A stretch of 64,000 bases of DNA from Zooshikella sp050749885. Its GTDB lineage: Bacteria; Pseudomonadota; Gammaproteobacteria; Pseudomonadales; Zooshikellaceae. The position numbers were made by a program, and so were the translations under genes. The DNA lies in assembly GCF_050749885.1 (NCBI RefSeq), contig NZ_JBOIUB010000012.1:111046-175045 (forward strand), read 5' to 3'. This document shows, one piece after another, positions 17,997-27,825 of this stretch (positions within the stretch are counted from its first letter, which is position 1; the number at the start of each line of letters is the position of its first letter). The notes under the pieces are model-generated. The model had not been told where the DNA came from, ran no database searches, and worked only from the letters and a program-made list of their open reading frames with translations.

Positions 17997-19085
17997 ATGG
18001 TTATGACTATTGATAGAACGTTCCAGGAAGCCCAACAAATTTTTTTTAAAGTTGATGCTTGCCTTTTAACAAGTAATAGTAGTGAAGGGCTGTTTAAGCG
18101 ACTGCTACAAGCTGGCTTAAAGTATTTTAATACAGACGTCGCATGGTATACCTTAACGCCTCATATACCCATTTCCTCAATAAATTTTCCCACATGTGTA
18201 CCAAAATGGCTTTATTCTCATAGCCTCTTTCAAACTGAATCTATTGTGCAACAGCTTATGGATGAAAGCCCCAATGGCTTACACCTGCTACGCCAACAAA
18301 AACAACTTTGTATTATTCCTACCAAATATATTAATCGTATTGATGGCATCTTCATGCTACCCGTTTATTTTCAAGACAAGCTAGTTGCCGTACTTAACTT
18401 GGGTTTTAAAAAAAGTAAACTGAATTGGTTCCAAACAGTAAGCCCTCTATTTAACCAACTGGCGACCAAAGTCACTCTTTTACTCGCACTTTTAAATAAA
18501 CATGACAACCTGCAATACCTTGCACAAAGAGACCCACTTACGAACCTTTATAACCGAAGGGTTATGCTTGACCATATCCAAAATGAGTTGACGCGTTGTG
18601 AACGGTATCAAGCATCTTTAGCCATTTTATTTATTGACTGTGATGACTTTAAACAGATTAATGACCAATTTGGACATGATTGTGGGGATGCCGTTTTACA
18701 ACACCTTGCTTATGTTTTCCAAAAGACACTACGAAGAAGTGATCAAGCCTTTCGTTATGCAGGTGATGAATTTGTCATCACATTACCCAACCAAAGTATG
18801 AATGATGCTCAAGCAGTAAGTAGACGCTTAAAAAAGGCTATTGTCAAAGAGCCGCTGATTTATCAAGAAAGAGCCATTCCGATTTCAATTTCTTGTGGTG
18901 CAGCCACTTACTTAAAAGATGTTACTTGGAATGCTGAAGTATTGTTAAACCAAGCAGATCAGCAATTACTTCAGCAAAAGAGAAACAAAATTTCATCTTT
19001 AGCTTCGTCACCACTGATGCCTACCCCTATCTGCTCAACAAAACAACCTGTATCGGCCAACCAAAACCACTCACTTCAATTTTAA
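17997..19085 (+). CDS. Diguanylate cyclase with GAF-like sensor domain
   Basis: The 362-residue protein has an N-terminal GAF-like sensory region (about residues 15-170) and a C-terminal GGDEF domain (about 180-335) that makes cyclic di-GMP from two GTP. The domain opens with RDPLTNLYNRRVML and carries YAGDEF in place of GGDEF; the Ala-Gly-Asp-Glu-Phe form is still active in many cyclases. The inhibitory I-site RxxD is present as RRSD five residues upstream, so feedback control by product is expected. There are no membrane segments, so it is cytosolic. The ligand of the GAF-like part is unknown. Ribosome site weak; the start may be either ATG 17997 or ATG 18003. Confidence 0.88.
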   Translation: MVMTIDRTFQEAQQIFFKVDACLLTSNSSEGLFKRLLQAGLKYFNTDVAWYTLTPHIPISSINFPTCVPKWLYSHSLFQTESIVQQLMDESPNGLHLLRQQKQLCIIPTKYINRIDGIFMLPVYFQDKLVAVLNLGFKKSKLNWFQTVSPLFNQLATKVTLLLALLNKHDNLQYLAQRDPLTNLYNRRVMLDHIQNELTRCERYQASLAILFIDCDDFKQINDQFGHDCGDAVLQHLAYVFQKTLRRSDQAFRYAGDEFVITLPNQSMNDAQAVSRRLKKAIVKEPLIYQERAIPISISCGAATYLKDVTWNAEVLLNQADQQLLQQKRNKISSLASSPLMPTPICSTKQPVSANQNHSLQF

Positions 19086-19228
19086 GAGGGCTGAAGAAAA
19101 ATAATTTATTTTGGTATCAATCATAGTCCCCATAAGAAAGCAAAACCTAACATGCTGTTTAGCTATAAATGGGATTTTTCAATTTTCTTTTGTCTACAGC
19201 AAGGTATTAAAACTAATTGTATAGTTTA

Positions 19229-19684
19229 CTAGTGTCTTGCATTATACGACATGGTGTAGCTGGGCTTACTACTCTGTTGCTGGTTACACCAACCCCATAG
19301 TATATGCTTATCCAGGTTATTAAATGCCTGTTGCCATTCATCTGCTGCTTTACTTACAAATTCCTGCGCTTGTTGACGTATATCCGCACCCTGTAGTGGT
19401 GAGTTTAGTAAATGAACTAAATCAGCATAGGCTTTTCGGTAGTATTCAAATGCTTGAATTTTCAGCCCTAAAGCTAAATAGGTATCTGCTAAATTATGAC
19501 AAGCAAGCATAAATAACTGGACAACAGGTAAACTACTACCCTGACTATCCTCTAAAAGCAGCATATCTTCAGCAACAAATAAGGCTTGAAAGAAATATTT
19601 TTGCGCTTTCCAATATTGCTCTGTGTGAAACGCTTCACTTCCTTGAAATGTTAATTGCCGCCACCGAGTTTCCAGGCTTTGCAT
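19229..19684 (-). CDS. TPR-like cytosolic protein
   Basis: The 151-residue protein is all helical. Residues 12-35 (FQGSEAFHTEQYWKAQKYFFQAL) and 60-90 (MLACHNLADTYLALGLKIQAFEYYRKAY) read as two tetratricopeptide repeats. It has no signal peptide. Similar small TPR proteins occur in related gammaproteobacteria without an assigned role. It is a single gene. Confidence 0.65.
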   Translation of the reverse strand: MQSLETRWRQLTFQGSEAFHTEQYWKAQKYFFQALFVAEDMLLLEDSQGSSLPVVQLFMLACHNLADTYLALGLKIQAFEYYRKAYADLVHLLNSPLQGADIRQQAQEFVSKAADEWQQAFNNLDKHILWGWCNQQQSSKPSYTMSYNARH

Positions 19685-20193
19685 TGTACCTGATCCTCAA
19701 TAAATGATGTTCAAGCTTAATCTCATTCAGCAACCTTATTCCTACCCAAACACGACTATTTACTGACTTTAGCATTAACCGTTTGAATGATTTAAGAACC
19801 TCCTTTGTATAACCAACCGGTTCTCAATCTCCACTAACAAGGCTGCTATGCGCTTTTGTTTTAAGTAATATGTGTACCATGTAAATAAAAAAACGTCATA
19901 TTGCGTATAACCTAAAACACGATATCATCACATTTAGTACTCTTGGTTAGAAAAAATATAGCAGAGAAAGTTCCTAAACTACGCCAATAATTTGACAATT
20001 GATTGTTATCTACACAGTAAAGCCATATGATCAAAAGTCGCTACCAAGTTCACATATTTAATTCACAATCCATCACAGTAGTAGCTGTACATTATTTAAC
20101 CAGATAGAATACAGTGAATTTTCTTTTATAGATTGAGGCAGGCTTCATCTCAGGCAAGATTAATCAAACAATTTACTGAAGAAGTACCTAATT
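19685..20193. other. Intergenic, 509 bases, nothing recognised
   Basis: The stretch separates two divergent genes and is AT-rich. I see no coding frame, terminator hairpin or repeat that I can defend. It must contain the promoters of the genes on both sides. Confidence 0.4.
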
Positions 20194-20481
20194 ATGCTTA
20201 TTAATAGTCTATGGCAATTTGCAGTCAGTGAGCCAAGTTTTTCTTTGTTTATATTAGGGTCTATTTATTTACTATTAAGTATCGTTTTAATCATTAACGT
20301 CTATTTCCGTAAACACTCTGCAAAGCATGCGCTAGTTTATAGCGATATCCAGCAGCTTCCATTAAAGCCTTACTCTGCAGCACCTCAATATATATGGACC
20401 CAACTCTTTCAAACCGTATCAATCTTTTCGCTTATTATGGCTGGAGCCAGCTATACATCTGCACTTATTTTATATTTATAA
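20194..20481 (+). CDS. Small two-helix membrane protein, uncharacterised
   Basis: The 95-residue product has two hydrophobic segments (about residues 16-37, FSLFILGSIYLLLSIVLIINVYF, and 72-94) joined by a hydrophilic loop of about 35 residues with KHSAKHALVYSDIQQ. GAAG sits upstream of the ATG with a somewhat long spacing. No family is recognised. Confidence 0.55.
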   Translation: MLINSLWQFAVSEPSFSLFILGSIYLLLSIVLIINVYFRKHSAKHALVYSDIQQLPLKPYSAAPQYIWTQLFQTVSIFSLIMAGASYTSALILYL

Positions 20482-20642
20482 AAAATGGGTTGTGCTGAGC
20501 TGAACTTACTTGCGTCACCAGCTCATCAGAGTTGATAAGAAAATTTTTGCACCTTCCTTGGCACTAAAGCATTTATCAGCCACTCACTATAACGTTTCGA
20601 TGCTCAACAAAGACCAGCATATCAGCTGTGCTAACGCACACG

Positions 20643-21821
20643 TTATTCATTTGACTCATTACTACTCATCATTTGGCAACGAAATTTATTAATCAGCGGG
20701 TTAGCATAAGCCTGAAGCCACCAATGGCGCCATGTCTCTGGACAAGAAGCCAGGCGTTGCTCAAACTCTTCTCTTTTTGCTTTTAAGTCAAGATCAGGAA
20801 AATACGCTTCTAGCGTAGGGGGGGTAATATCTGCAAACGCTTCTTTGACCTGCTCAAATGCTAAGAAGTTAGAAGGATGCAAATGATAAAGTGAATGGAT
20901 CTGGCGATCTATCTCATTAGCTACCTCCGTTGCATTTGAATATTCCTCTTCTAAACATTGACCAAATGAAATATGAACATGCCCTTTGTACCCTGTAATT
21001 CCACGCACAATACTGTTCACATCTTCATTTTCAGCTTTATCGTATTTACCATGTGCAGCTCGATAAGCCAATTCTCGCGCTTTAACGATATCACAAGGAT
21101 CATACTCATAGGACACAGCGACTGGGACAATACTGAGCCGTTGTATTTGCTCCGCAAACGTTACATCTTTATCTGTTTGCGCCATTAACAACATTTTAAG
21201 AATGGCTGTATCAGTTTTATCGTTACTATCTTTAGAACGCCCTTCACGCTGAGCAATCCAAATTGATTCAAAGGTATTCAGCGAATAATTGATATAGGCT
21301 GAAAGCTGCTTGTATACCGCCAGTTTTTCTCTCCTGCCTTTAACAGAGCGCTTAACAATAAAACTTTTGTTCAAGCGCATCAGGTCACTGACATAAGGAC
21401 GACTTAGCAGGTTATCACCAATTGCAATGCGTGGCGTCTTCATACCATGGTGATAAAGAGAGAAGTTAACGAATGTTGGATCCATAACAATATCCCGATG
21501 ATTACACATAAAAAGATAACCACGGGCATTCTTCAGTGACTCTTGTCCAGAATAAGTGACTTGCGATGTATTTTTTTGGATATTGCGATCAATATAGGTT
21601 TCCAGTACGTCCTGTAACCCTGCGACATCTTTAACATGACGCAGCTCTTCACGAAGTGCAATACGCACTAAATATTTTAAACCAGGCTGTAAAAACTCAG
21701 GGCATCTGGGAAACTTTAGTGAAGTCATTGCATTAATAAATGCAGCATCATCTAACAGGCGATCCAAAACCGCTCTTACCTCATCATCGTGATAAGGCCT
21801 GATATCATCGAAGTTGTCCAT
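20643..21821 (-). CDS. Glycerol-phosphate acyltransferase family protein (PlsB/PlsC-like)
   Basis: The protein of about 392 residues carries the acyltransferase block I motif NHRDIVMD (H-x4-D catalytic pair, about residue 107), block II-like LLSRPYVSDLMRLNKSFIVKR and block III IAQREGRSKD, then a P-containing block IV (SIVPVAVSYEYDPCD). This places it in the glycerol-3-phosphate/1-acylglycerol-phosphate acyltransferase superfamily, which moves acyl chains onto glycerolipids at the inner membrane. It has no clear membrane helix. I start at ATG 21821, with AAGGTGG about 11 bases upstream; GTG 21836 is the alternative. Substrate position is not predictable. Confidence 0.8.
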   Translation of the reverse strand: MDNFDDIRPYHDDEVRAVLDRLLDDAAFINAMTSLKFPRCPEFLQPGLKYLVRIALREELRHVKDVAGLQDVLETYIDRNIQKNTSQVTYSGQESLKNARGYLFMCNHRDIVMDPTFVNFSLYHHGMKTPRIAIGDNLLSRPYVSDLMRLNKSFIVKRSVKGRREKLAVYKQLSAYINYSLNTFESIWIAQREGRSKDSNDKTDTAILKMLLMAQTDKDVTFAEQIQRLSIVPVAVSYEYDPCDIVKARELAYRAAHGKYDKAENEDVNSIVRGITGYKGHVHISFGQCLEEEYSNATEVANEIDRQIHSLYHLHPSNFLAFEQVKEAFADITPPTLEAYFPDLDLKAKREEFEQRLASCPETWRHWWLQAYANPLINKFRCQMMSSNESNE

Positions 21822-22013
21822 GCAACAACGGTCCACCTTCTGACTGTATTAACAACAATTTTATTCGTTTTTCCTGCAATACTATATAACTACAACAAGC
21901 TATATATAGGACTTAAGAAAGTATTGTCCAACATTGTACTGCTTAAGAAGCTCGCCATTATAGTACAAATCAGCCACCATTTTCTGTTAATCACATAGAT
22001 AGGTTGGTATTAA

Positions 22014-22211
22014 ATGGAATCAATTCAATGGCTCACTTTGCAATGTCCTTATTGTGGCGAACCATTTAATGCGGCAATAGAGCCACTTTGCGATATTCAG
22101 GACTTTATTGAAGATTGTCAGGTATGCTGTCGCCCTATTCATTTAGTGGTGGACTATGACCCTATTCAGCAACAAACCGATATCAAAGTACTTACGACGG
22201 ATGATTGCTAA
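22014..22211 (+). CDS. CPXCG-motif cysteine-rich protein
   Basis: The 65-residue protein has LQCPYCGEPF near the N-terminus and DCQVCCRPIHL in the middle, the two cysteine pairs of the CPXCG family, which probably bind one zinc ion. It is a common small protein in gammaproteobacteria with no known role. A weak ribosome site (GGTTGG) precedes the ATG. Confidence 0.82.
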   Translation: MESIQWLTLQCPYCGEPFNAAIEPLCDIQDFIEDCQVCCRPIHLVVDYDPIQQQTDIKVLTTDDC

Positions 22212-22351
22212 ATATGCTGAAGGATTGACCTCTATCATAACAATACTTGGGATGACTCCTCCTATCCGCTATAATGCCACCGCCGTTTAGCTAGAACATC
22301 ATGCCTAAATGGATAAGCGCATCCATGTTATGACAATCAGCAGAGGTTTTT

Positions 22352-22945
22352 ATGCAGTTTTCAAATCTAGCACGCCTTTTCTCTCTTCCCTTGATTTGGT
22401 TGTCTTTGCAAGTACCTAGCTCTTTGGCGAATGATTTAACTGATATTGAGTCATTAGCAAAACAAGGTAATCAAGCAGCTCAGGTAGCTGCAGGACAAGC
22501 CTTTTTTACAGGCAGTATGGGTGAAACTGATTATACAAAGGCAGTTCGCTATCTTAAACCTGCTGCTGAAGCAAATCACCCCATTGCCAAACGTCTGCTT
22601 GGCCTGGCTTATTTAGAAGGTAAAGGTGTCACCAAGGATGAAAAATTTGGCGTTAAATTATTAAATGAAGCAGCAAAACTGAAAGATGCTGAAGCACAAT
22701 ACTACCTGGGCCATGCTTTTCATAAAGGTATAGGCGTCGATGCCAACCTGATTACTGCTTATATTTGGTTAAGCCTATCAAGTGAAGCGCATAGCCCACA
22801 CCAAGCAAATGCTCAGGAAGAAGTATCAAGAATTAAACATTTTCTTGCGCCAGGACAAATTGAGCAAGCTAATGCCATCCTGGCCAGCTTAAAACATCTC
22901 TACCTTCAACAAAAAGCAGAAAAACCCCAAGCTGCTCAGCAATAG
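22352..22945 (+). CDS. Exported Sel1-repeat protein
   Basis: The 197-residue protein has a signal peptide (cleavage near residue 26, after SSLA) and then Sel1-like repeats: AVRYLKPAAEANHPIAKRLLGLAYLEGKGV (about 65-94), GVKLLNEAAKLKDAEAQYYLGHAFHKGIGV (about 101-130) and a third partial unit. Sel1 repeats are 36-residue helical units that mediate protein contacts, here in the periplasm. AGAGG precedes the ATG. A palindromic remnant of a mobile element serves as its apparent terminator. Confidence 0.82.
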   Translation: MQFSNLARLFSLPLIWLSLQVPSSLANDLTDIESLAKQGNQAAQVAAGQAFFTGSMGETDYTKAVRYLKPAAEANHPIAKRLLGLAYLEGKGVTKDEKFGVKLLNEAAKLKDAEAQYYLGHAFHKGIGVDANLITAYIWLSLSSEAHSPHQANAQEEVSRIKHFLAPGQIEQANAILASLKHLYLQQKAEKPQAAQQ

Positions 22946-22987
22946 TACGAAGCCATTCGTCATTGACTTTATTAAAGACCAAATTTA

Positions 22988-23022
22988 GGGCACCTCTAAA
23001 AATGCACTTTTTTAGAGGTGCC
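22988..23022. repeat. 35-base palindromic MITE remnant acting as terminator
   Basis: GGGCACCTCTAAAAA pairs with TTTTTTAGAGGTGCC around a loop of TGCAC, giving a strong hairpin with A and T tracts inside the stem. It is flanked on both sides by TA. Twenty-five bases are identical to the right end of the 142-base MITE-like element at 61763-61904, so this appears to be two fused terminal inverted repeats. By position it would terminate the Sel1 gene and the convergent serine hydrolase gene. Confidence 0.75.
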
Positions 23023-23051
23023 TATTAACTTCATTCACATTAGCGCTGCAA

Positions 23052-24212
23052 TTAATCCAAGGCAAGATAACAGGCTTCCAGCAGCGCTTCAGCACGCTCA
23101 TCGACGAGTAATGCAGCCCCCATACTATTAGTCACAAATGCAAATCCAAGCTGACGGACAGGATCAGCCATAATCAATGCACCACCAGCACCTGGATGTC
23201 CAAAGTTTTGTGGTGCTCCGAGCTGTCCACCAGGATAAGACTGGTGCAATAAAAAACCCAAACCAAAACGAGTTTGACAAGGCAATACTGCATCCTGACC
23301 AGAAACAAAAGTTTGAGTCGCTAGTGATCGTGTTTCAGGTTTTAATAGCCTGGACTCTTTGCTTGATAAATCAGCCATTATTTTGGCTAATGCTCGCGCT
23401 GTCGAATGACCATTAGCAGAAGGCAACTCCATTGATTGCCACTGAGGCCAGTTTGTGCTGGTCATGATGGTTAGCGGATTAGTGAAACTCCGTGCGGTAA
23501 TCCCTTTTGGCCGACTCATTAACTCCGCTAAAAGACCTTGGGGATTTTGATCGGGTTGATTTAATCGCATCATAGTGGCAATACGTGGGGTTACATCCTC
23601 AGGTACACCAATATAAAACTCTTCCTGAAACTCATGTTTTATAAGTTCACGCCAATAATTACCAAGAGTCTCGCCTTGAATACGTCGAAATAGCTCACCC
23701 ACCATCCAACCAAATGTTACTGGTGCATAGCCATGCTTAGTGCCAGCAGGCCACCATAACTCGGCACGCTCTATATGATTAACCATGGTTGACCAGTCAA
23801 ATAAATCATCAGGGGATACCTCATGTTTAAATGCTGGCAAACCCGCTTGGTGTGTTAATAGATGTTCAACAGTAACTTGCCCTTTACTATTTTGAGCAAA
23901 GGCTGGCCAATAATAGGAAACAGGCTTATCCAACAATAATTCACCCCGTTCATAAAGCTGGAGCAAGCTAACAATTGCAGCCACCTTAGTGCAGGAAAAA
24001 ATATTCACCAGTGTATCTTGATGCCATATTTCTTGCTGAGCCTTATCCATATGACCGGCCCAAATATCTACAAGCATCTCACCATTTTGGCAAATACTTA
24101 ACGAGGCACCCTGCTGTTTTTCCATTTGTTGTTGAAACAGCGTTTTTAATCCATGAAACGGTTCTTCATAATAACCTTGTACTACAGGTGTCGTTATTTC
24201 AGGAGTCTGCAT
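23052..24212 (-). CDS. Beta-lactamase-fold serine hydrolase
   Basis: The 386-residue protein belongs to the class C beta-lactamase/EstB-type esterase family. The nucleophile motif S-x-x-K is seen in FSCTKVAAI (about residue 74), the tyrosine motif is in HGYAPVTFGW (about 160) and a late HPGAGGALIMADP replaces the third motif. It has no signal peptide, so it should be cytosolic, which argues for an esterase or peptidase rather than an antibiotic-resistance enzyme. Substrate unknown. It is followed by a 51-base gap to dinG on the same strand. Confidence 0.85.
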   Translation of the reverse strand: MQTPEITTPVVQGYYEEPFHGLKTLFQQQMEKQQGASLSICQNGEMLVDIWAGHMDKAQQEIWHQDTLVNIFSCTKVAAIVSLLQLYERGELLLDKPVSYYWPAFAQNSKGQVTVEHLLTHQAGLPAFKHEVSPDDLFDWSTMVNHIERAELWWPAGTKHGYAPVTFGWMVGELFRRIQGETLGNYWRELIKHEFQEEFYIGVPEDVTPRIATMMRLNQPDQNPQGLLAELMSRPKGITARSFTNPLTIMTSTNWPQWQSMELPSANGHSTARALAKIMADLSSKESRLLKPETRSLATQTFVSGQDAVLPCQTRFGLGFLLHQSYPGGQLGAPQNFGHPGAGGALIMADPVRQLGFAFVTNSMGAALLVDERAEALLEACYLALD

Positions 24213-24263
24213 AACTAAGAAAATCCATTAAACCTGTGAAAAAGTCTTTTATTGTAATATCCA

Positions 24264-26399
24264 TTATGCTGGCTGAATATCTTGCTGAAAAGGCGGTAAG
24301 GATGAAAGAATTGCTTTACCATAACGCTGGGTAACAATTCGACGATCAAGCAAAGTAATAATGCCTTGATCACTTTCATGCCTCAATAACCGGCCACACG
24401 CTTGAACCAGTTTCGTTGCTGCGTCAGGTACTGTAACCTGCATAAAAGGATTACCACCTCGTTGTTCAATCCACTCTGCTAACCCAGCTTCAACAGGGTT
24501 ATCTGGCGCAGCAAAGGGTATTTTGGCAATAATCACATGTTCACAATACACACCAGGTAAATCAATGCCTTCAGCAAAAGATGCTAAACCAAAAATCACA
24601 CTCGCTTTGCGTTGATCAATACGTTTTTTATGACGCAGAATAATTTCTTGTTTGCTCAATTCACCTTGCATCAGAATCTTATCCTGCCATGCTCCTGTCA
24701 TTTCTGTATAGACATCTTCCATTTGTCGGCGTGAAGCAAACAAAACCAAAGTACCTAACTGAGCACCAAGTAACTCAGGTAAATAATCGACAATAAATGC
24801 AGTGTGTAACTCAGCATCTTTAGGCGTACATGGCATCGAAGGCACCACGAGCCGTGCCGCTGCCTGATAAGGTAATGGACTTGGAACAACCACAAAATGT
24901 GTTGAATCAGTAACACCTGCACGCATTTTAAAACGATCAAACTGACCCAATGCTGTTAAAGTGGCAGAGGTAACCACAGCGCCAAAACAGCGATTCCACA
25001 AGTTTTGGCGTAAGGTTTTAGCCGCAAGAATAGGACTACAGGATAACTCTAAATCAGTCTGCCCCCCCTGCCCATGCCAGGTTATCCAGCGGGCATTAGG
25101 TGGCGCTTCAGCCTCATCTGCAACACTGTATACTGTCCATAAATCAAAATTAGCTTCAGCCCTTAATAACAATACACCTGCTAAGGCATACCAATTCTCT
25201 AGCTCATGCTGTGGAATAATATAGTTTTTTTGATCAAGAAGTTGCTTAATCTGCTCACTCACACGGCCTAAAATATCAACCAAAAGGGCAAATTGTGCCT
25301 TAATAACACCAGCACTTTCGCGTAAAGCCTCTGGTAACACACCATGTGCAAAGCGATATTGAGGTTTAGCTTGTTCATCTTTATTCGGCAAAAGAGGCAT
25401 TATTTGCTGCTGCCACAGCAATAAATCTTGCCTTAATTGCTCACATGCTTGTTCTACCTTAGGAATAAATTTCTCAGCCTTGGCACGCTCAATGACTTCA
25501 TTATCACGCATTTGAAGTAGTGTTTTGGGCAGTTGCTCTAACCAGGAGCGGGTACTATGAATCCGTGAGTTGTGGTTAAAATGGTTAAGTGCTTTATCTG
25601 GTAAGTGATGTCCTTCATCAAACACATAAAGTGTCTTACTGGGAGCGGGCAAAACAGCCCCTCCTCCTAAAGCCAAATCAGCCAAAACCATATCGTGATT
25701 AGTGACAATAACATCAGCCTCATTAAGTCGCTCTCTTGCTTTAAAAAATGCGCACTGATGAAAATAGGTACAACGACGATTACTACACTGTACATGGTCA
25801 GTAGCCACTAATTGCCAGGTTTTATCCGCAATAACATCAGACCAGCTATCACGATCACCATCCCAACGACTACTGGCAAACTTATCCAACATAGTTTGGT
25901 AAATTTGCCTATCATAAGGCTGATCAGTATTCAGTAATCCTGCAGCAACAAATAGATCTTGTGTGACAAGTGTTGAAGCACCATCATGTAAAATATTATC
26001 CAGCTTACTTAAACACACATAACGACCGCGCCCTTTAGCTAAAGCAAAGCTAAACGACAAACCACTATTTTGCCGGATTTCTGGCAAATCTTTGAATAAA
26101 ATTTGCTCTTGTAACGCCACTGTTGCAGTCGCTATCACTAACTGCTTTTCAAATGACTGAGCAACGGGAATCATTGCCAACGCATAAGCCACCGTCTTCC
26201 CAGTTCCTGTCCCCGCTTCAACAACACAGACTGCAGGGTCGCCAATACGCTGTCCCTCATCATCTTCTTTAATTGAGCCCATCGTTTTAGCGATTTCTGC
26301 AACCATCAGCTTCTGGCCATACCGAGGCTTTAGCTGCTTGCTATTTAAAAATGCACGATAGGCATCTTGAATCACTTTTTTTAATGATGAACTCAGCAT
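24264..26399 (-). CDS. dinG: ATP-dependent DNA helicase DinG
   Basis: The 711-residue protein is a superfamily 2 helicase of the XPD/DinG type. It has Walker A AGTGTGKT (62-69), an iron-sulphur domain with cysteines in RYVCLSK (about 129) and CSNRRCTYFHQC (about 205-216), the DEGH box in VFDEGHHL (about 262) and a C-terminal motif VI region LVQACGRLLRHESDQG. DinG unwinds DNA 5' to 3' and resolves R-loops and forked structures. Its length matches E. coli DinG. GAGGGTCGT is a good ribosome site. No SOS box was found in the immediate upstream sequence. Confidence 0.93.
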   Translation of the reverse strand: MLSSSLKKVIQDAYRAFLNSKQLKPRYGQKLMVAEIAKTMGSIKEDDEGQRIGDPAVCVVEAGTGTGKTVAYALAMIPVAQSFEKQLVIATATVALQEQILFKDLPEIRQNSGLSFSFALAKGRGRYVCLSKLDNILHDGASTLVTQDLFVAAGLLNTDQPYDRQIYQTMLDKFASSRWDGDRDSWSDVIADKTWQLVATDHVQCSNRRCTYFHQCAFFKARERLNEADVIVTNHDMVLADLALGGGAVLPAPSKTLYVFDEGHHLPDKALNHFNHNSRIHSTRSWLEQLPKTLLQMRDNEVIERAKAEKFIPKVEQACEQLRQDLLLWQQQIMPLLPNKDEQAKPQYRFAHGVLPEALRESAGVIKAQFALLVDILGRVSEQIKQLLDQKNYIIPQHELENWYALAGVLLLRAEANFDLWTVYSVADEAEAPPNARWITWHGQGGQTDLELSCSPILAAKTLRQNLWNRCFGAVVTSATLTALGQFDRFKMRAGVTDSTHFVVVPSPLPYQAAARLVVPSMPCTPKDAELHTAFIVDYLPELLGAQLGTLVLFASRRQMEDVYTEMTGAWQDKILMQGELSKQEIILRHKKRIDQRKASVIFGLASFAEGIDLPGVYCEHVIIAKIPFAAPDNPVEAGLAEWIEQRGGNPFMQVTVPDAATKLVQACGRLLRHESDQGIITLLDRRIVTQRYGKAILSSLPPFQQDIQPA

Positions 26400-26493
26400 A
26401 CGACCCTCATAAATTGCCAGCTTAATGATAAGGCAATTTTGAGTAATTTGCTCACCCGATATTCACTTAGCGACTATCTGCCTAGCAACATAC

Positions 26494-26521
26494 AAAAAAG
26501 CCTTACTGACAACAGTAAGGC
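26494..26521 (-). terminator. Intrinsic terminator after the first DUF4360 gene
   Basis: GCCTTACTG (26500-26508) pairs with CAGTAAGGC (26513-26521) around a four-base loop. On the minus strand the stem is followed by six T, the usual form. It lies between the DUF4360 gene and dinG and should isolate dinG from read-through. Confidence 0.88.
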
Positions 26522-26664
26522 CTATGAACGATAAAGCTTAAAATATTACAGCAGGCCAATAAGTACACTAACACTCGTAGTAAAAGTACATACTGGCCCT
26601 TTGCTAAGGCTACAACAATATACCCTCATTCAGCAAATACAACATATGATGACTAAGAGGATTA

Positions 26665-27327
26665 TTAATTGCTACAACGACGCCACACCAAGCTATATTC
26701 GTGAGTCAGCTTACCTTCAATGCTGTCTACACCCAGCACACCACCGGCATCACTTGCAGCCATACGAGTTTTGGCTAACTGTAGTTTGGTTTGTAGTACA
26801 ACAGGCGCTGTGGCACCACAGGCTGACCATACAAAAGCTTCCAGATCCAAACTATCTGAGACCAAAATATCTTCACTCACTGGTCCCCGAGTTGATTGTA
26901 CAAACCCAGCTTCTAAACGTTCACCTTGGAAGCGATAATTGGTTTTAAATTTACCAATAATCCCTCGGTCAAGATCTGCATAGCCACGGTAGTTTACATC
27001 AGCAATGGTATACGAATAGCCAGAAGGCACATGCAAGTTCACACGAAGATCACAGTTTTTACGCTTATCAGCCCGACTAAAGTCAGGACCAATACCTGCA
27101 ATATATTCGTCAAATGACACACCAAAGTTAAGTCCACTATCAGCCACTGAGACGCCAACAGACCCCTGAGGGCAACCACTGCCACCATAAGTGATGTCTT
27201 TTACATAAACCTGACCATGAGGTGGTGTTACAGGATCCGTCTGTGCTTGTGCGATTGCAGTGGAAAATGCAACTGCAACTAAAAGAGATGAAGTCCCCAG
27301 GACTTTCAAGCCTGATTTTTTAATCAT
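26665..27327 (-). CDS. DUF4360 exported protein, copy 1
   Basis: The reading frame extends to 27447, but GAGGAT lies upstream of ATG 27327 and the sequence from there begins with a proper signal peptide (MIKKSGLKVLG..., cleavage near AIAQAQ), so I use the 220-residue form. The mature part has the DUF4360 pattern: GGSGCPQGSV, then LNFGVSFDEYIAGIGPDFSRADKRKNCDLRVNL and a late TAPVVLQTKL. These secreted proteins of about 200 residues have conserved cysteines that may pair (C in GSGC, NC, WSAC and RRC). Their function is unknown. A paralogue lies 498 bases upstream on the same strand. Confidence 0.82.
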   Translation of the reverse strand: MIKKSGLKVLGTSSLLVAVAFSTAIAQAQTDPVTPPHGQVYVKDITYGGSGCPQGSVGVSVADSGLNFGVSFDEYIAGIGPDFSRADKRKNCDLRVNLHVPSGYSYTIADVNYRGYADLDRGIIGKFKTNYRFQGERLEAGFVQSTRGPVSEDILVSDSLDLEAFVWSACGATAPVVLQTKLQLAKTRMAASDAGGVLGVDSIEGKLTHEYSLVWRRCSN

Positions 27328-27825
27328 GTTATAATCCTCACCGTTCCATGTGGATGAGTTTTTATATAATTCAATACTTTTTATTATCTGCTCTAGCTTT
27401 ACATGCTCTTGATAATATATTTCACATAAAACAGCACCAATGAGCAAAAATATATGTACCTAACATACACAATATTCGTTGGCAAACAAAAGGAAAAACT
27501 TCAAAATTAAAATCATAGGAAAATAAGCACAAATAAAAAGTCTCAAGACTTAATGGTGAACAAAACCCGTTGCTATTTAGCCTAAGTCTTATTAGCAAAG
27601 TATCCTTTCATTGCTTTTTTTCAGCTATTACAGACATAAAATAAGCTAAACAAGTTACTGTTTTTTTGAGCAATTGTTAGCGCGAAATCAATCTAACACA
27701 CTGAACAAAAAAAACAACAGTTGTTTATCAGTAGCAAAACCTTTAATTTAGCATAGTTTTATTAAGCACAAACCAATTAAAGGCTTTGCTTAAACACTTA
27801 CAAATAGCGAATGATTGGCAAAAGT
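27328..27825. other. Intergenic between the two DUF4360 genes
   Basis: This 498-base AT-rich gap holds the leader of copy 1, including the 17-base shared motif at 27384-27400. A weak hairpin near 27711-27727 (AACAA and TTGTT followed on the minus strand by eight T) might terminate copy 2. Nothing else is recognised. Confidence 0.35.
27384..27400 (-). promoter_or_regulatory. 17-base motif shared by both DUF4360 upstream regions, copy 1
   Basis: Reading on the gene strand, AAAGCTAGAGCAGATAA occurs 56 bases upstream of the start codon. The identical 17 bases occur at 28596-28612 upstream of the other DUF4360 gene, while surrounding sequence has diverged. This points to a shared regulator site or a retained leader element. 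Confidence 0.5.

Noticed and set aside
20510..20692. 60-codon plus-strand frame
   Set aside because: It runs into the 3' end of the acyltransferase gene and has no ribosome site or typical composition.
27328..27447. 40 extra N-terminal residues for DUF4360 copy 1
   Set aside because: They would bury the signal peptide; GAGGAT lies before ATG 27327 and the paralogue starts at the equivalent point.
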